Assembly (NCBI GenBank): GCA_943735955.1
Contig: OX030962.1
Span: 8,800,962 to 8,864,961 of the forward strand
Reading direction: 5' to 3'
Source of the DNA: Piscicola geometra
Lineage: Eukaryota > Annelida > Clitellata > Hirudinida > Piscicolidae
DNA: 64,000 nucleotides
This document shows positions 26,012-43,107 of the stretch, piece by piece. Position 1 is the stretch's first letter; each line of letters begins with the position of its first letter. The notes below the pieces were generated by a model that had not been told where the DNA came from, did not search any database, and worked only from the letters and a program-made list of their open reading frames with translations. The position numbers were made by a program, and so were the translations under genes.

Positions 26012-28064
26012 AGTTAGTAGTTTTCAACTTTTCCTTTTTGTGGTTTTGAAGAAAAATGCCTATGTGCGTTGTGGCCACATGAAGAACAAATTAAAAAAAT
26101 AGTGCTTGAAATGAAAAATGTTGAAAATCAGTTTCGAAAGTGTCTATTTTTTATTGAAAAACCTATTGGTTGTAATTTTATTGGTATATCAAACTAAAAG
26201 TATATTTAACTGAAATTAATATAAATCTTAACCCTGAACATTGATTTAGTTGTATAAAAACAACTTTGCCAATATTTACTCAGAGAAAAAAAAACTTATC
26301 ATTTTCGGTTTTAATTAACTTTTTGAATAAGATAATTAAAAATTATTTTTTATTAACTCATTAAATGTTAAATTATATAAATTAACTGAGTTTTTTCTCT
26401 ACCTTTTTCCGTTTTTTATATTTTCATTTTATTTCTTTCTATACTCATCGCCTCAAATTATTTTTTCATTAAGAAAAAAACTGTCCTCATCACCTCCCTC
26501 CTTCAACATCAACCCCAACCATATACCACTCCTTCATCAATATTCATGAGCATTTTGAATCGTGCGCAGGCAATCTTAGATCTAATTACCCCTCCGATGT
26601 CTTGAACCTTCCCTATGACGAGATTCCAGTTGTTTTATTAGGAGATGAAAGATTGAATGTTAAGTAGATCTTTACGGTATTTTATAGAAAGTTTTGAGTT
26701 TCTTCTGTTATATTATTGTTATTCTTAAATTTATTCAAACAAAACTTTACTTAACTTGCATATAACAATTATTGTTGCATGTTTGCTTGAAAAACGAATA
26801 AATCTTTATTTTTATTATTTGCTCACACGTCAGAAACAGGACTCGTTTGCAATAACAAAATTGTTTAAAGTAACTTTTTTCTCTAATTTATTGTCTGTAA
26901 TGAAGCGTTAAAATTACTTTTATATAAATGCAGCTAATGAGCTAAGACAAATATTTTTTCTACCTTTTTCTTAACAACTTTTTTGCGCCTTCATAATTAT
27001 AAACGTTCATTTTGGAATAAACTTTGTTTTCTCAATAATTTATCAATATAGTTTTTTTTGCTTTTTACATAATAAAACAGAAAAGTAAAAAGTTGGTCAT
27101 TATATAAGACCCAAGAAAGCATTAAAGGAACGAATGTTTCACGTTTGTTCTCTTCCCTCCATCACCAAAATCGAGACAGGTTTCACCACTAACAATGATG
27201 TTACACACAATAAATGAAATTAAATACAAAGCAAGAAATAGAAGTGCAGATAAATTTTGGCCTAAGCTTCAAAGATTATTTTTTAAAGATTTTTTTGAAG
27301 TCTGTTTTTTTCTGTTTTTCTATTTTGTTCTTACTTTTTTAGTGTGATTTTGTGACTAAAATATAGGCTAAATCATTTACTGTTTTCTTGATGAATCGAG
27401 TCTTTCAATACAAGGAAGAATACCAACTTGTTCAGTTTCATGAATAAAATGTGTGCTATTCATTCTAAGATTCTTAAGTGGTTGATCAACATGGGGAAAA
27501 AATATATTATATGTTTCCATCATTTTCAGAAGCAATTGACAATGAAAAAATTTCTGAAAATAAAATGGCATTTCAATCACTTACAGTAAATAAGCATTAA
27601 AAGGTCTTTCGAATACGTTTGGAGAATACTTTCCTGATAAAGAAGATCCTCGTGCGTGAAAAGAATCCATTCATTGATTATGAACACAAAGCTATAAACT
27701 AATTGAGTTTTTAAAATGATATTGGTTTTAAAGAAGTATTTGAAACAGGTGAATCATTGTGTGCATTTCAAATCAGTGTCAGTCCTTTTACTAACAAGAC
27801 CAGAAATATTTTCACTGACACGAATAAAAACAAAAAATCTTCTTTTTCACATATGTATTCATTCCTTGTGCCTCGACATTAGGCATCGAATTGATTTTCT
27901 TCTCAGCAATTGCAAACAAACTAATCCGTAATTATGAATAATGCTACATAACTTTTGAGTTTATAGAATACATTTATAGCTTTCTCGTTTTCATTCTTTG
28001 TCCGTGGAAACTATATAGAATTTCAAAGGGGTCCGTGACTTCAAAAAGTTCAAGAACCACTGCT
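26012..28064 (+). mobile_element. Decayed hAT element (ZBED5/FAM200-like)
   Basis: The right end, read in reverse complement, is GCAGTGGTTCTTGAACTTTT followed by GGACCCCTT, the classic hAT/Charlie-type terminal inverted repeat. A weaker left counterpart, TAGTAGTTTTCAACTTTTCC, lies near 26012. Just inside the right end, a plus-strand frame includes LTRIKTKNLLF and CKQTNP, which resemble the C-terminal IKTK...R and KQ-HPS motifs of ZBED5/FAM200-type transposases (family knowledge). Upstream, KNPFIDY and neighbouring residues resemble the preceding segment. Frames are broken by stops and shifts, so this is a pseudogene. The left boundary and target duplication are not secure. Confidence 0.5.
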
Positions 28065-28554
28065 TTTATGCATTCTAAATTTGACATAAGCCTCACACCG
28101 CAGACCTCTTCTAAGATAAACCGATAAAGCCATAACCTTGAATTTTATAAAATTTATTTCTAAAGATTATCCGGTAACTGACTAGTAATAGTTTAAAAGG
28201 TTACTTATTATAATGAACCATTATAAATGTGTGGAAAACATTTTTTGAATTGAAAAAATATCTCAATTATAAGTTTGTGGGGTATAGAAAAAACAACATC
28301 TGGACATACAACATACGCAGACGAATGGCAAGGGACAACGGCGGTAATGCTTGCATCAATCACTGCACCATGCTCCATCATCGCCAACCAGTCAAGCGAG
28401 AAACTCCTCGAGCTTTCTTTAGCCAATAACTAGACGGGCTAATCTAATGAAAGATATTTTACAATGAAATATCAATAACTAAAGCTCCTGTAAAGTGAAC
28501 TTTACCATTTTTTACGTTTAAATCTACTAAAGAGGTAAGACGTACAGTGGCAAT

Positions 28555-28560
28555 TTTATT
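28555..28560 (-). terminator. Putative poly(A) signal of hsp70
   Basis: AATAAA on the minus strand (TTTATT on plus), 133 bp beyond the hsp70 stop codon. It is the first canonical hexamer downstream that I found. Confidence 0.5.
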
Positions 28561-28692
28561 GAAAAACCACAATGACGGTATAAATGTTTAAGTAACTCTT
28601 AGATGAATCAGGTTAGAACTGTCAATAATACAAACAACAAAGCTTAATACATATACATAATGAGAAGGTTCATAGTCACCAGACGATGCCAC

Positions 28693-30771
28693 TCAATCGA
28701 CTTCTTCAATGGTGGGTCCCTTTCCACCGCTCTGAGTCCCACCTCCAGGAGCGCCAGGGAAGCCACCAGGAGCGCCAGGGAAGCCACCAGGAAAGCCACC
28801 AGCACCAGGCATCTCAGCCCCGCCCGCTCCCTGGTAGAGCTTCGTGACGATGGGCATGCACACCTTCTCGAGGTCCTTCTGCATGTGTTCGTACTCTTCC
28901 TTCTCAGCCAGTTGGTTCGCGTCCATCCACTTGATCGTCTCGTTGCACTTGTTGAGGATCGTCGACTTGTCACTTTCTGAGATCTTGTCCTTCAGTTTCT
29001 CATCCTCAGCAGTCGACTTCATGTTGAAGGCGTAGCTCTCGAGGGCGTTCTTGGCTGAAATGCGATCCTTCTGCTTGTCGTCCTCGTCCTTGTACTTCTC
29101 GGCGTCCTTCACCATCTTCTCGATCTCCTCCTTGCTCAGACGACCCTTGTCGTTCGTGATGGTGATCTTGTTCTCCTTGCCAGTGCTCTTGTCCACTGCC
29201 GACACGTGCATGATGCCATTCGCGTCGATGTCGAACGTCACCTCAATCTGGGGCACGCCACGAGGGGCTGGAGGAATGCCACTCAACTCGAACTTGCCCA
29301 AGATGTTGTTGTCCTTCGTCATGGCCCTCTCTCCCTCGTAGATCTGAATGAGAACTCCAGGCTGGTTGTCTGAGTAGGTGGTGAAGGTCTGCGTCTGCTT
29401 GGTGGGAATGGTGGTGTTCCTCTTCACCAAGGCTGTCATCACACCTCCAGCAGTCTCAATGCCCAGCGACAATGGTGCCACGTCCAGCAAGAGAAGATCT
29501 TGCACTGCCTCTGACTTGTCACCACCCAATATCGCAGCCTGAACAGCTGATGGGAGATTAAAAAATAATTAATTTAAAATATTGTTCCTAAGATGAGAAA
29601 AGCTTAATTTAATTAAATCTACTTATTCAAGAAAAAGATTGCAGCACTCACCAGCACCATAAGCAACAGCCTCGTCCGGGTTGATGGTCTTGTTGAGCTC
29701 CTTGCCATTGAAGAAGTCCTGCAGCAGCTTCTGCACCTTGGGAATCCTCGTCGAGCCTCCAACCAGCACCACTTCATGCACTCCTGACTTGTCCAACTTT
29801 GCGTCTCTCAGAGCTTTTTCAACTGGATCCAATGTTCCTCTGAACAGATCACCATTCAGTTCTTCAAACCTCGCCCTAGTGATGCTGGTGTAAAAGTCGA
29901 TGCCCTCGAAAAGAGAATCAATCTCGACTGAGGCCTGGCTGGAGCTTGAGAGAGTTCTCTTGGCACGTTCACAGGCAGTCCTTAACCTCCTGACTGCTCT
30001 CTTGTTATCAGAGATGTCTTTCTTGTGCTTCCTCTTGAACTCGTTGATGAAGTAGGTGACCATGCGGTTGTCAAAGTCCTCTCCTCCCAGGTGAGTGTCT
30101 CCCGAGGTCGACTTCACTTCAAAGATGCCCTCCTCAATCGACAAGATCGAAACATCGAAAGTACCACCACCCAAGTCGAAAATCAGCACATTTCTTTCTC
30201 CTCCAACTTTCTTGTCAAGACCATAGGCGATGGCAGCAGCGGTGGGTTCGTTGATGATTCTGAGAATATTCATCCCTGAAATGGTGCCTGCATCTTTGGT
30301 GGCCTGGCGCTGAGAGTCATTGAAGTAGGCTGGAACAGTGACAACAGCGTCATTGATGGTCTTTCCCAGATACGCTTCAGCAGTTTCCTTCATCTTCAAA
30401 AGCACCATGGACGATATCTCCTCAGGGTAGAAGGTCTTCACTTCGTTCTTGTACTCCACCCTGATCTTCGGCTTGCCTGCGTCGTTGATGACGCTGAAAG
30501 GCCAGTGCTTCATGTCCGACTGCACCGAGGCGTCGTCAAACTTCCTGCCGATCAAGCGCTTGGCATCAAACACTGAGTTGGTAGGGTTCATGGCAACTTG
30601 GTTCTTGGCGGCATCTCCGATCAGACGTTCGGTGTCGGTGAAGGCGACGTAGCTGGGAGTGGTTCTGTTGCCCTGGTCGTTGGCGATGATCTCCACCTTG
30701 CCATGCTGGAAGACACCCACACACGAGTATGTGGTGCCCAAGTCGATTCCGATTGCTGGAGCTTTAGACAT
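28693..30771 (-). CDS. hsp70: Cytosolic heat shock protein 70 (2 exons, 657 aa)
   Basis: ATP-dependent chaperone of the cytosol and nucleus. Exon 1 is 30771-29652 (373 codons plus 1 nt), intron 29651-29547 (105 bp, GT-AG), exon 2 29546-28693. Splicing rebuilds the conserved AYGAAVQAAI stretch exactly at residue 374. Visible signatures: IDLGTTYS (9-16), [14 protein letters not shown] (about 197-210), [15 protein letters not shown] (about 334-348), and a KRKHKK basic run near 246. The substrate domain opens with [17 protein letters not shown]. The C-terminus has [13 protein letters not shown] repeats and the EEVD tail that binds TPR co-chaperones, which marks a cytosolic family member. Length is normal and no key residue is missing. 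Read without splicing, exon 1 would run into the intron and stop after nine more codons. The TATA box and heat-shock elements upstream indicate heat inducibility, although inducible hsp70 genes are often intronless. Confidence 0.97.
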
Positions 30772-30881
30772 CTTTTAACGATTTCTTTACTAATATGAAA
30801 ATCTTTGGAACTGTAGTGATAAGAACGCAAACCTCTGAAATGTTTGATTTATTGAAACTGAGCACCTCCTGCAACAGCCTC

Positions 30882-30891
30882 CTTTTATATA
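30882..30891 (-). promoter_or_regulatory. TATA box of hsp70
   Basis: TATATAAAAG on the minus strand, about 110 bp upstream of the ATG. It implies a transcription start near 30855-30860 and a 5' leader of roughly 85 nt with no intron. Confidence 0.8.
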
Positions 30892-30897
30892 CGTTTT

Positions 30898-30944
30898 GAA
30901 GAAACTTCTGGAGAACGAGAAGTTTCTAGAATCAAGGAACTTTC
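30898..30944 (-). promoter_or_regulatory. Cluster of heat shock elements
   Basis: A perfect three-unit HSE, GAAGTTTCTAGAA (GAAnnTTCnnGAA, 30919-30931), is flanked by GAAACTTC (30901-30908) and GAACTTTC (30937-30944). HSF trimers bind such alternating GAA/TTC units. The cluster begins directly upstream of the TATA box, the usual arrangement for strongly heat-inducible hsp70 promoters. An inverted CCAAT (ATTGG, 30990-30994) lies just beyond. Confidence 0.85.
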
Positions 30945-30999
30945 GGATCGTGGCCCAGTTAGTATTTAAATAATGTAAAGTCGATTCTGATTGGTCAAA

Positions 31000-31849
31000 T
31001 CTTCAATATTAAATGCAGCTAACAGAAAGGAAACTTTTTAAATATTTAACTATTCACAATTAGTTTAAAATATTATTTTAATAATATATTTATATACATA
31101 GATATAATAATATTCACACATGAAAATATACTTAATCTTAAAACGAGTCCTTTAGAATATTCTGGCAAAAGGATAGAATCTGTAATTTGATTCGTTGCTA
31201 TTAATATACATTACCTTAAAACGGAAAATTTAAAATGTTTAGCGCGTAATTTTTAATAAGAAAATAACATTTTAAAAAAGCGTCTGCTGCGGACAAGCGG
31301 AAAAATGTATCTCAAACATTCAATCCAACATGCACCTCCAGTTGCACTGTTATTGCGGAAATGATTAATAAATTCTAACATTTATTTATGCTGCCATGAA
31401 GGCGGGCTTTTCTCTGACCTCCGTATCTTGGCAGCGAAGTTACGGTCTGCCTGTTGCTCTCTAGCCTGAAGCAAGCTCGTCATAAAAAAAATCCTGAACT
31501 AACCATCTGATATGTCTGGTGGAAGATAATGGACAAGCATGAGATGTTTTTCATAACCAGCACATAGTTGTTTGTGATGAAGTCTTTTCATAAGATTTCA
31601 AACACCCATCCACAGCGAGTGTTGAAAGACACTAAAAAGGATTTCTTGACAAAGAAAGTCCAGAATAAGTTTGAATAAAGAAGAATGCTCTAAAAAAAGT
31701 TTGTCTTCATGGTGCAGCTCGAAGATTTTCAATGCCCTTGATGTCAACAGTATCCAGTATTCTGCCATAGTTGAAAGCAGTAGTCATTAGTGGACTCGTT
31801 AATAGCTTCCGCCTGTCTCCCTTATAAATCTGTAAGATTGCTTATTCTT
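31000..31849. other. Intergenic region upstream of hsp70
   Basis: The first 350 bp are AT-rich. From about 31380 to 31840 the composition is more balanced and looks like old dispersed-repeat sequence, but I cannot assign it to a family. No gene is supported. Confidence 0.5.
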
Positions 31850-32217
31850 CCAACTGGGATAAGGGGCCATCCATAAAAGACGTCCAAAAAAACTGCTTTT
31901 TTTACCCCCCCTCCCTTCTTGTCCACTTTTGACTTAACCATTCCTAGTTGTGGACGTTCAAAACATATAATTTATCGAACTTAAGTCAATGAATATTTTG
32001 GGGAAATTTACAACAATATAAAGAGTATGTGTCCACAAATATTTATTTAGAAATTCCAATTATTTTCAGGAAAAATTTGATTCCCGTTCCCGATTTGAAT
32101 ATTGATTCCCGTTCCCGTCCCGAAAACCTATTCCCGGTTCCCGACTTTTTCCGTCCCGAAATTAATTTTTATTCCCGTTCCCGCGGGAGTCCCGCAGGTA
32201 ACCGGTCCGACCTCTAG
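31850..32217. mobile_element. hAT-like non-autonomous fragment with TTCCCG arrays
   Basis: Between 32085 and 32200 are clustered TTCCCGTTCCCG / TCCCGTCCCG motifs, and the segment ends at GGTCCGACCTCTAG. Its reverse complement, CTAGAGGTCGGACC, matches CTAGAAGTCGGAC at 42424, which begins a similar TTCCCG-rich segment beside hAT transposase coding sequence. The TAGAGGTC end agrees with the TAGNG start expected of hAT termini. The left part opens with GGGGCCATCCATAAAAGACG, another transposon-end-like string, so two elements may be joined here. Confidence 0.5.
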
Positions 32218-34180
32218 TGTAGAATCAGCGCGGTAAAAAATGCAAATATAACCTGAGTACGAAGTATATGTACATTTATTTGATATTTGCCTTTTATTCG
32301 ATTCGTTATCTAATTTGCGAAAAATATTTATATGCCATTCGATCTTAATAGTTATATCTGAGCAAATGCTCATTATTCTGTCATGTTAATTATAAAAACG
32401 CTTTTTGGACAATTTTATTCGTATACCAATCACCTACTCGGTGTCAGAGGCCATGAAGTAAAACAAAAAAAAACATAATAAAATTCTATTTAACGAAATT
32501 TAAAAAGAGGAAAAAAAATTCAAACTTAAAATTCTTTTCTTTGAAGTGAGAATAAAACATGAATAATTTAAACGAACAAACATCAAGACATACACAGCTC
32601 ACTAGCGGTTATATAGCATTGTAAATGTTTCTTTCTAAACGTTCCAGTTTATAACATTGAAGCGGCAAAACCTGAAGTAGATTAAGTACAACAGCTTCGT
32701 TTTACTGATGAATCCACGAGCTGTTTGTACTGCAGTAGCAATATTCAAATACAATTTACTAAAAAAAGTATTCAATTATTATTATAATTAGGCTAATCCT
32801 GGAAAACTATAAAATAGGAAATGAAGTAAGGTATAACGAGCAGACACTAAGGAAATAGACCATATAAATGAGCTTTATAAAATTTGATTTAGGTAAATGG
32901 ACATAAATACATAAGGGGGCAGATAAATATATAATATCGCACTATATAAATCTTTACAGTCGATCATTATCCTCATCATACACACTAACAGCGTAAATAA
33001 GGTTATGGAACACTTGTTGTTTCCTCCATTGAATATGCGCTTGAAAAAACACACCTTTCAAATCTACCTTTCAAACACCAAATTTAGGCTTAGCAGTATG
33101 TGATGGATGCAATAGGAGAGGTAATACGGGTGTTGACCTTACGATGAGCAACTATTGAGAGATGGGCCGAAATTTTGTAATGTAGTAATAAAAAAATATA
33201 AATCGTCATCTGCGTGATAATCTTGAATTGTATAACGCCTTATAACTAATAAATTAAGAAGTTTCTAAACTAAAATGGTGGCTGCAAAATACAAAAGCAT
33301 TAGTGATTGATTGATTGCAAATAACTTAAAACCATTTCTAGAAATACAATGAGCATCTAGAGAGTGTTGTGGTGGTAAAGGAAGTCATTGTGATATATTT
33401 TAGAGGTGCATTCCTGATTAGTGAATGGTACATAAATATAATGCAAATTAAAGGTGATTAAAGCATTAATAGATTTGTAATTATGATGATGATGATGATG
33501 AAGAATATTATGATTATTATTATTATTATACCAAAGCCTCTCTTATATAAATAAATATCAAAGATGATGATTGTGAAAATTGTAGGCTATAAAATATAAG
33601 ATATGAAAAATAGTCAAAAAAGTAGTATAAACAAGAAAATAATGGTTATAGTACTGACCTGAATACAGAGTTTATAGGTATGTAGTAGAAAAATACAATG
33701 AAAAAAACGTAAAGCAATAGTTTCTGTTGAAGTATAATTAATCACATGAAAGCACACACACATACACACACACACACACACTCACACATACACACACACA
33801 CACACAAGGGTACAAACACAAGTTGATGATTTACATGCTTAACATAACGAGGTCATAATTTGTGTGTGCACAATAGAAATAAGAATAAAGAGTTATTTAG
33901 AAACTAAAAGATAGCACTGCTGAATCTTTATACAAGCTTGAATAGGTTAATAATAATAAATGTATTAAAAAATATTTATAAAAAAAATTGAACATTTTTC
34001 GAAGTTTTAAATTCAAAATTTCCTCACAATCATTAAAAAATCTCAAAATTACTCCTTTAAAATGTCAATTTCACAGTAGCACAATCAGTTTTATAATCAA
34101 CACTACTACAAGAACAACAAGAACATCCAAGATTGCCAGATGAAAAAAGACATTTTAAATGATTTATTTTGATTTATGAT
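32218..34180. other. Intergenic DNA with minor repeats
   Basis: No supported gene. It contains a dispersed-repeat tail (33225-33318, ending in GATTGATTG), ATG/ATT trinucleotide runs near 33485-33530 and a CA-rich patch at 33755-33812. Confidence 0.55.
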
Positions 34181-34184
34181 ATAT

Positions 34185-34290
34185 ATATATAAATATATAT
34201 ATAAATATGTATATATATATATATATATATATAAATATGTATATATAAATATATATATAAATATGTATATATATATATATATAAAATAAA
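34185..34290. repeat. AT microsatellite (TATATA/AAATATG)
   Basis: An imperfect TA repeat interrupted by AAATATGTATA units. Confidence 0.9.
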
Positions 34291-34376
34291 AGCCATTACA
34301 AAGTGAAAGGATGTAATCCAGGTAATAGTTCAATTAAAATAGTCTCAGATATTAAGACATGGACGACAATGATGAT

Positions 34377-34575
34377 GTTATTGATGATGATTACGATGGT
34401 GATGATTATGATGAAGGTGGAAATGGTGATGATTATGATGAAAGTGGAAATGGTGATGATTATGATGAAGGTGGAAATGGTGATGATTATGATGAAAGTG
34501 GAAATGGTGATGATTATGATGAAGGTGGAAATGGTGATGATTATGATGAAAGTGGAAATGGTGATGATGGCAATG
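34377..34575. repeat. 27-bp minisatellite in alternating 54-bp units
   Basis: GGAAATGGTGATGATTATGA-type units of 27 bp alternate between a GATGAAGGT and a GATGAAAGT variant, giving a higher-order 54-bp period. The open frames across it are by-products of a repeat length divisible by three. Confidence 0.9.
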
Positions 34576-34662
34576 ATTGGTATTACACATTCCTCAAGCA
34601 TGACTAATAATGAAGCTTACACACCTCAAAATTGTTGTGTAGTTGTGTGTGATGGTGCTTTA

Positions 34663-34913
34663 GTGTGTGTGTGTGTGTGTGCATGTATGTTTGTGTGTCT
34701 GTGTGCATGTATGTTTGTGTGTGTGTGTGCATGTATGTTTGTGTGTGTGTGTGCATGTATGTTTGTGTGTGTGTGTGCATGTATGTTTGTGTGTGTGTGT
34801 GCATGTATGTTTGTGTGCGTGTGTGCATGTATGTTTGTGTGTGTGTGTGCATGTATGTTTGTGTGTGTGTGCATGTATGTTTGTGTGTGTGTGCATGTAT
34901 GTTTGTGTGTGTG
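34663..34913. repeat. 24-bp GT-rich minisatellite
   Basis: The unit GCATGTATGTTTGTGTGTGT plus 2-4 GT bases repeats about ten times. Copies differ mainly in the number of GT dinucleotides. Confidence 0.92.
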
Positions 34914-35082
34914 TGACGACACTTGAAACTGATGATTAAAAGTGACCTCACAAGGTCGTTTCATACGCACTTTATGGCTGACATGATCAATACCATAATG
35001 ACTATCTAACGTGACAGACAAATACATTCAGTGGCACAAACCGAAATACAAAGTGTTTACGTACACGTACAAACGGTCAGTG

Positions 35083-35155
35083 GCGTAGTAGTAGTAGTAG
35101 TAGTATTAGTAGTAGTAGTAGTAGTAGCAGTAGTAGTAGTAGTAGTAGTAGTAGC

Positions 35156-35190
<35 letters not shown>
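35083..35190. repeat. (AGT)n trinucleotide repeat
   Basis: Near-pure AGT repeat with two AGC interruptions and one ATT interruption. Confidence 0.95.
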
Positions 35191-35318
35191 AAGCACTTGT
35201 ATGCTTTTCAAAGAACATATACTGAAAATGCTTTGAAAATCAAACATGATCAACTATCATAACCCCATTCAACCACTTAATCCTCATCATCATCATCATT
35301 GCTTCCATCCTCATCACC

Positions 35319-35468
35319 ATCACCATCACACCCACATCATTATCACTACCACCATCACACCCACATCATTATCACCACCACCATCACACCCACATCATTA
35401 TCACCACCACCATCACACCCACATCATTATCACCACCACCATCACACCCACATCATTATCACCACCAC
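35319..35468. repeat. 27-bp CCACCATCACACCCACATCA minisatellite
   Basis: Five copies of a 27-bp unit ending in TTATCAC. It begins just downstream of the stop codon of the syndecan-like gene and so is probably in its 3' UTR. Confidence 0.9.
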
Positions 35469-35472
35469 CACT

Positions 35473-40593
<5,121 letters not shown>

Positions 40594-40599
40594 TTTCGA

Positions 40600-41100
40600 A
40601 GATAAATCCGTAAAAAACTTTGATTGACTAGGTGTTTGATTAAACCTATAACATATTAAAAGGAAGAATAGTAAATAGAGTTTAGTTTAACTGAAACTCT
40701 TATAACAATGCGCTATTAGTCATACAATATTTCGGGTCGTGAGTTCAAGAAATTTATTCATTTAATTTGTAGCGTTTCATCGATACCATATTTTATTTTT
40801 AAATATGTTTTTAATTTAGTCTTCAATTCATAAACTGAAATATTCAAATCAATTTATATATAAAAATATTTTACTTTAGCGCTTTTGTTCACTAATAAAG
40901 GGCGCTATACAAATCATATACAAATCATTAGTGATTGATTTATATAATCTCAAGAATGCATCTAACTTTTCCGAGAAGGTAGAAACAATTTATTTAAAAC
41001 TTAAACTTATTTATATTAGAAATCTATTTAAATTTTTTTATTTTACAAAGACTTGTGTCATGACGGAAACCCCACATTTATAAAATTTTATTGTAAACCA
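40600..41100. other. Upstream region of the syndecan-like gene
   Basis: AT-rich. It contains a dispersed-repeat tail at 40870-40935 (GGGCGCTATACAAATC, then TTAGTGATTGATT). No clear TATA box at a plausible distance; no gene seen. Confidence 0.5.
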
Positions 41101-41104
41101 TCTG

Positions 41105-42425
41105 AATCACGCAGGGTCCGGACCCCAGGATCCCCCCAGGATTGCCGCCCATGAAATCACGCCCGTGACCAAATCGGTCGTTGGAGGGATATCAAAGAGA
41201 AAACACAACAATCATACGTCATCAGGTCTGTTATCATTGAGAAGACTTTCAAAGAAAAAGACGTCAAATTTTTCATATTTTCCATCCAGCTATTTATATG
41301 ACGGCCAAAACGCTTATTTTTTCTTGCGTGCCCTGTAGCACCCTCTTGGACAGTGAATCGGGCTTGACGACGAGGCCAAACCAAGACACTTTTTAAAGTT
41401 TGACAGTTGCTAAAAGGGGTTTTTGTGGTCCAATTACTGAAGTGCCGTTATAATCTGATGTAGTTGCTGCTTCTGTGCTCCAAGTAAGAGATGCCGTAGA
41501 GTTTACGGAGACATTTAGATACAAAGACTTGTATTTTGCGTTCAGTTTCCGCGTTAAGCGTCCAGATCTCACACCCGTACAGTAGGATACTGAGCACGAA
41601 TGACTTGTAGAGTCGGTAACTAACAGAGATTCTGGTTTTTATCTCTGTGTTCCTTGTTCCATTTTTCAACCGGGTAACTCCTAGGTACTATAACTAACAT
41701 TTATTCTAATTTTTTCACATTCTTCGTTATTTCATTAGAGTTGTCTATTCCTCATAACCTCAGACTTTTCTGAGCTCCTTTCATTGCTTTTTCATTAAGT
41801 TTGTTGGTGAGATCAAGAAGTTCGCAGCTGGAGCCGCCCATCAGATTTATTTCGTCAGCAAACCTTAAGTTGGAGATTGACTTACCATCAATAAAGATGG
41901 TAAAATGATGATCTTTGAGAGTTTCTTGCCTAATTATTTGCGGGAAAATGTTTTAAAAAACAGAGGAAAGCAGACGCCTTTTGTGAACTTTCACTGATGT
42001 TTTCAAGAATTTTCCCACCTGTTCATTGAGAAATATTGCATTGTTGGCGTTTCTATAGAGGTCCTCGATTACATGTATTAGCTCTTCATCAAAGATAAAA
42101 TCTTTTATTATGTGAAGCAAACCGTTCTCCCAAGCGCGGTCGAAAGCTTCAAAGTAAATAAAGTTGTGGTAGATCTTGCGTTGGTCTTTCAGGTGTTTTT
42201 TAGTATTCAGCCTGCAATTGAAGATCTACTCCACAGGGCTTCGCCTAGCTCTGAATCCAGTCTATTTTTCAGCTATATTTTGTTTAATCTTATTTTCCAA
42301 TCTGTTTAGGATTATCCGTAGCATTACATTGCTAGGATGGCTGATAAAACAGTAGTTAATAAATTTCATTAAACCAAACTTCTTTGGTGTAGACGTCAAT
42401 CCCACTGGGTCTCTATCAATACTAG
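41105..42425 (-). pseudogene. Degenerate non-LTR retrotransposon (LINE) reverse transcriptase
   Basis: Reading the minus strand across frames gives the ordered motifs of an endonuclease-type LINE polymerase: SHPSNVMLRIILNRLENKI, then GFRARRS..EQIF, a damaged ..FIYFEAFDRAW (normally FKKAFDRVW), SISNLRFADEINLMGG (catalytic FADD reads FADE), then LYKSFVLSILLYGCEIWTL and CLRKLYGISYLEH, and finally TGHARKNKRFGRHINSWMEN. At least three frameshifts or stops interrupt it. The 3' end at about 41105 (GGGTCCGGACCCCAGG) recurs at 21265. The 5' part is missing, and the right edge abuts a hAT end at 42424. It is inactive. Confidence 0.85.
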
Positions 42426-43107
42426 AAGTCGGACATGGACGATTTTTCATTCTCGGTCCCGTCCCGTTCCCGAAATTTGTTTTCCCGTCCCGTCCCGTTC
42501 CCGATGGACCATCAGAATTTTGATTCCCGTCCCGTCCCTTTCCCGCAACTCAATGCCCGGTCCCGACCCGTTCCCGAAACTTTTTTGTTTTTTTTATCCG
42601 ATTTCGCTGCCGTTTTCACTGGTCCCAAACTTGCTAGTCCTAACATTTCTTAAAATGTATTATTTGAAAGTCAGAGAATATTTCTTTTAATAAAATTTAA
42701 AAAAAACAATATTTATTGAAATGAAAGTATTGAAGTTAGTCATTGTTTTTGAGTAATTCAATCAAGTCTTTATTGCTTTTCACACGGGTTAAACCGTTAA
42801 GAGTTTTAGATTTCAAATTATATGATTTTGGGTCTGAAGTTAAACGACCACATATTGAAAAATTCCGTTCACAGGGAATATAACTTGCAGACATACTAAA
42901 CAAAATTTTGGCTACTTCTTGTAGTATTTGAAAATTGCTCATTTTACTCAAATAAAATAAAACATCTTTAGAATCTTTAATTTTGGTTGGACGTAATTGT
43001 GAATATTTGTACAATTCATCCTCTTCTGAATTTTTTTCTTCGTTCATTATTATTAATTCTTCAATGATGTTAGAAATATGTATTGTGACAACATTCTTAT
43101 GCTTCAC
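42424..43107 (-). pseudogene. hAT transposon end plus transposase C-terminal (dimerisation) fragment
   Basis: The element edge is CTAGAAGTCGGAC (42424), followed by TTCCCGTCCCG-rich subterminal DNA to about 42580. From 43107 to 42736 on the minus strand an open frame of 123 residues ends with SMSASYIPCERNFSICGRL ... LKSKTLNGL. This matches the hAT dimerisation domain pattern (P-S-S-ER-FS--G----R-L-----) of BED-type transposases (family knowledge). The catalytic part is absent, so this is a truncated relic. A fragment with the same end and the same TTCCCG arrays occurs at 31850-32217. Confidence 0.7.
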
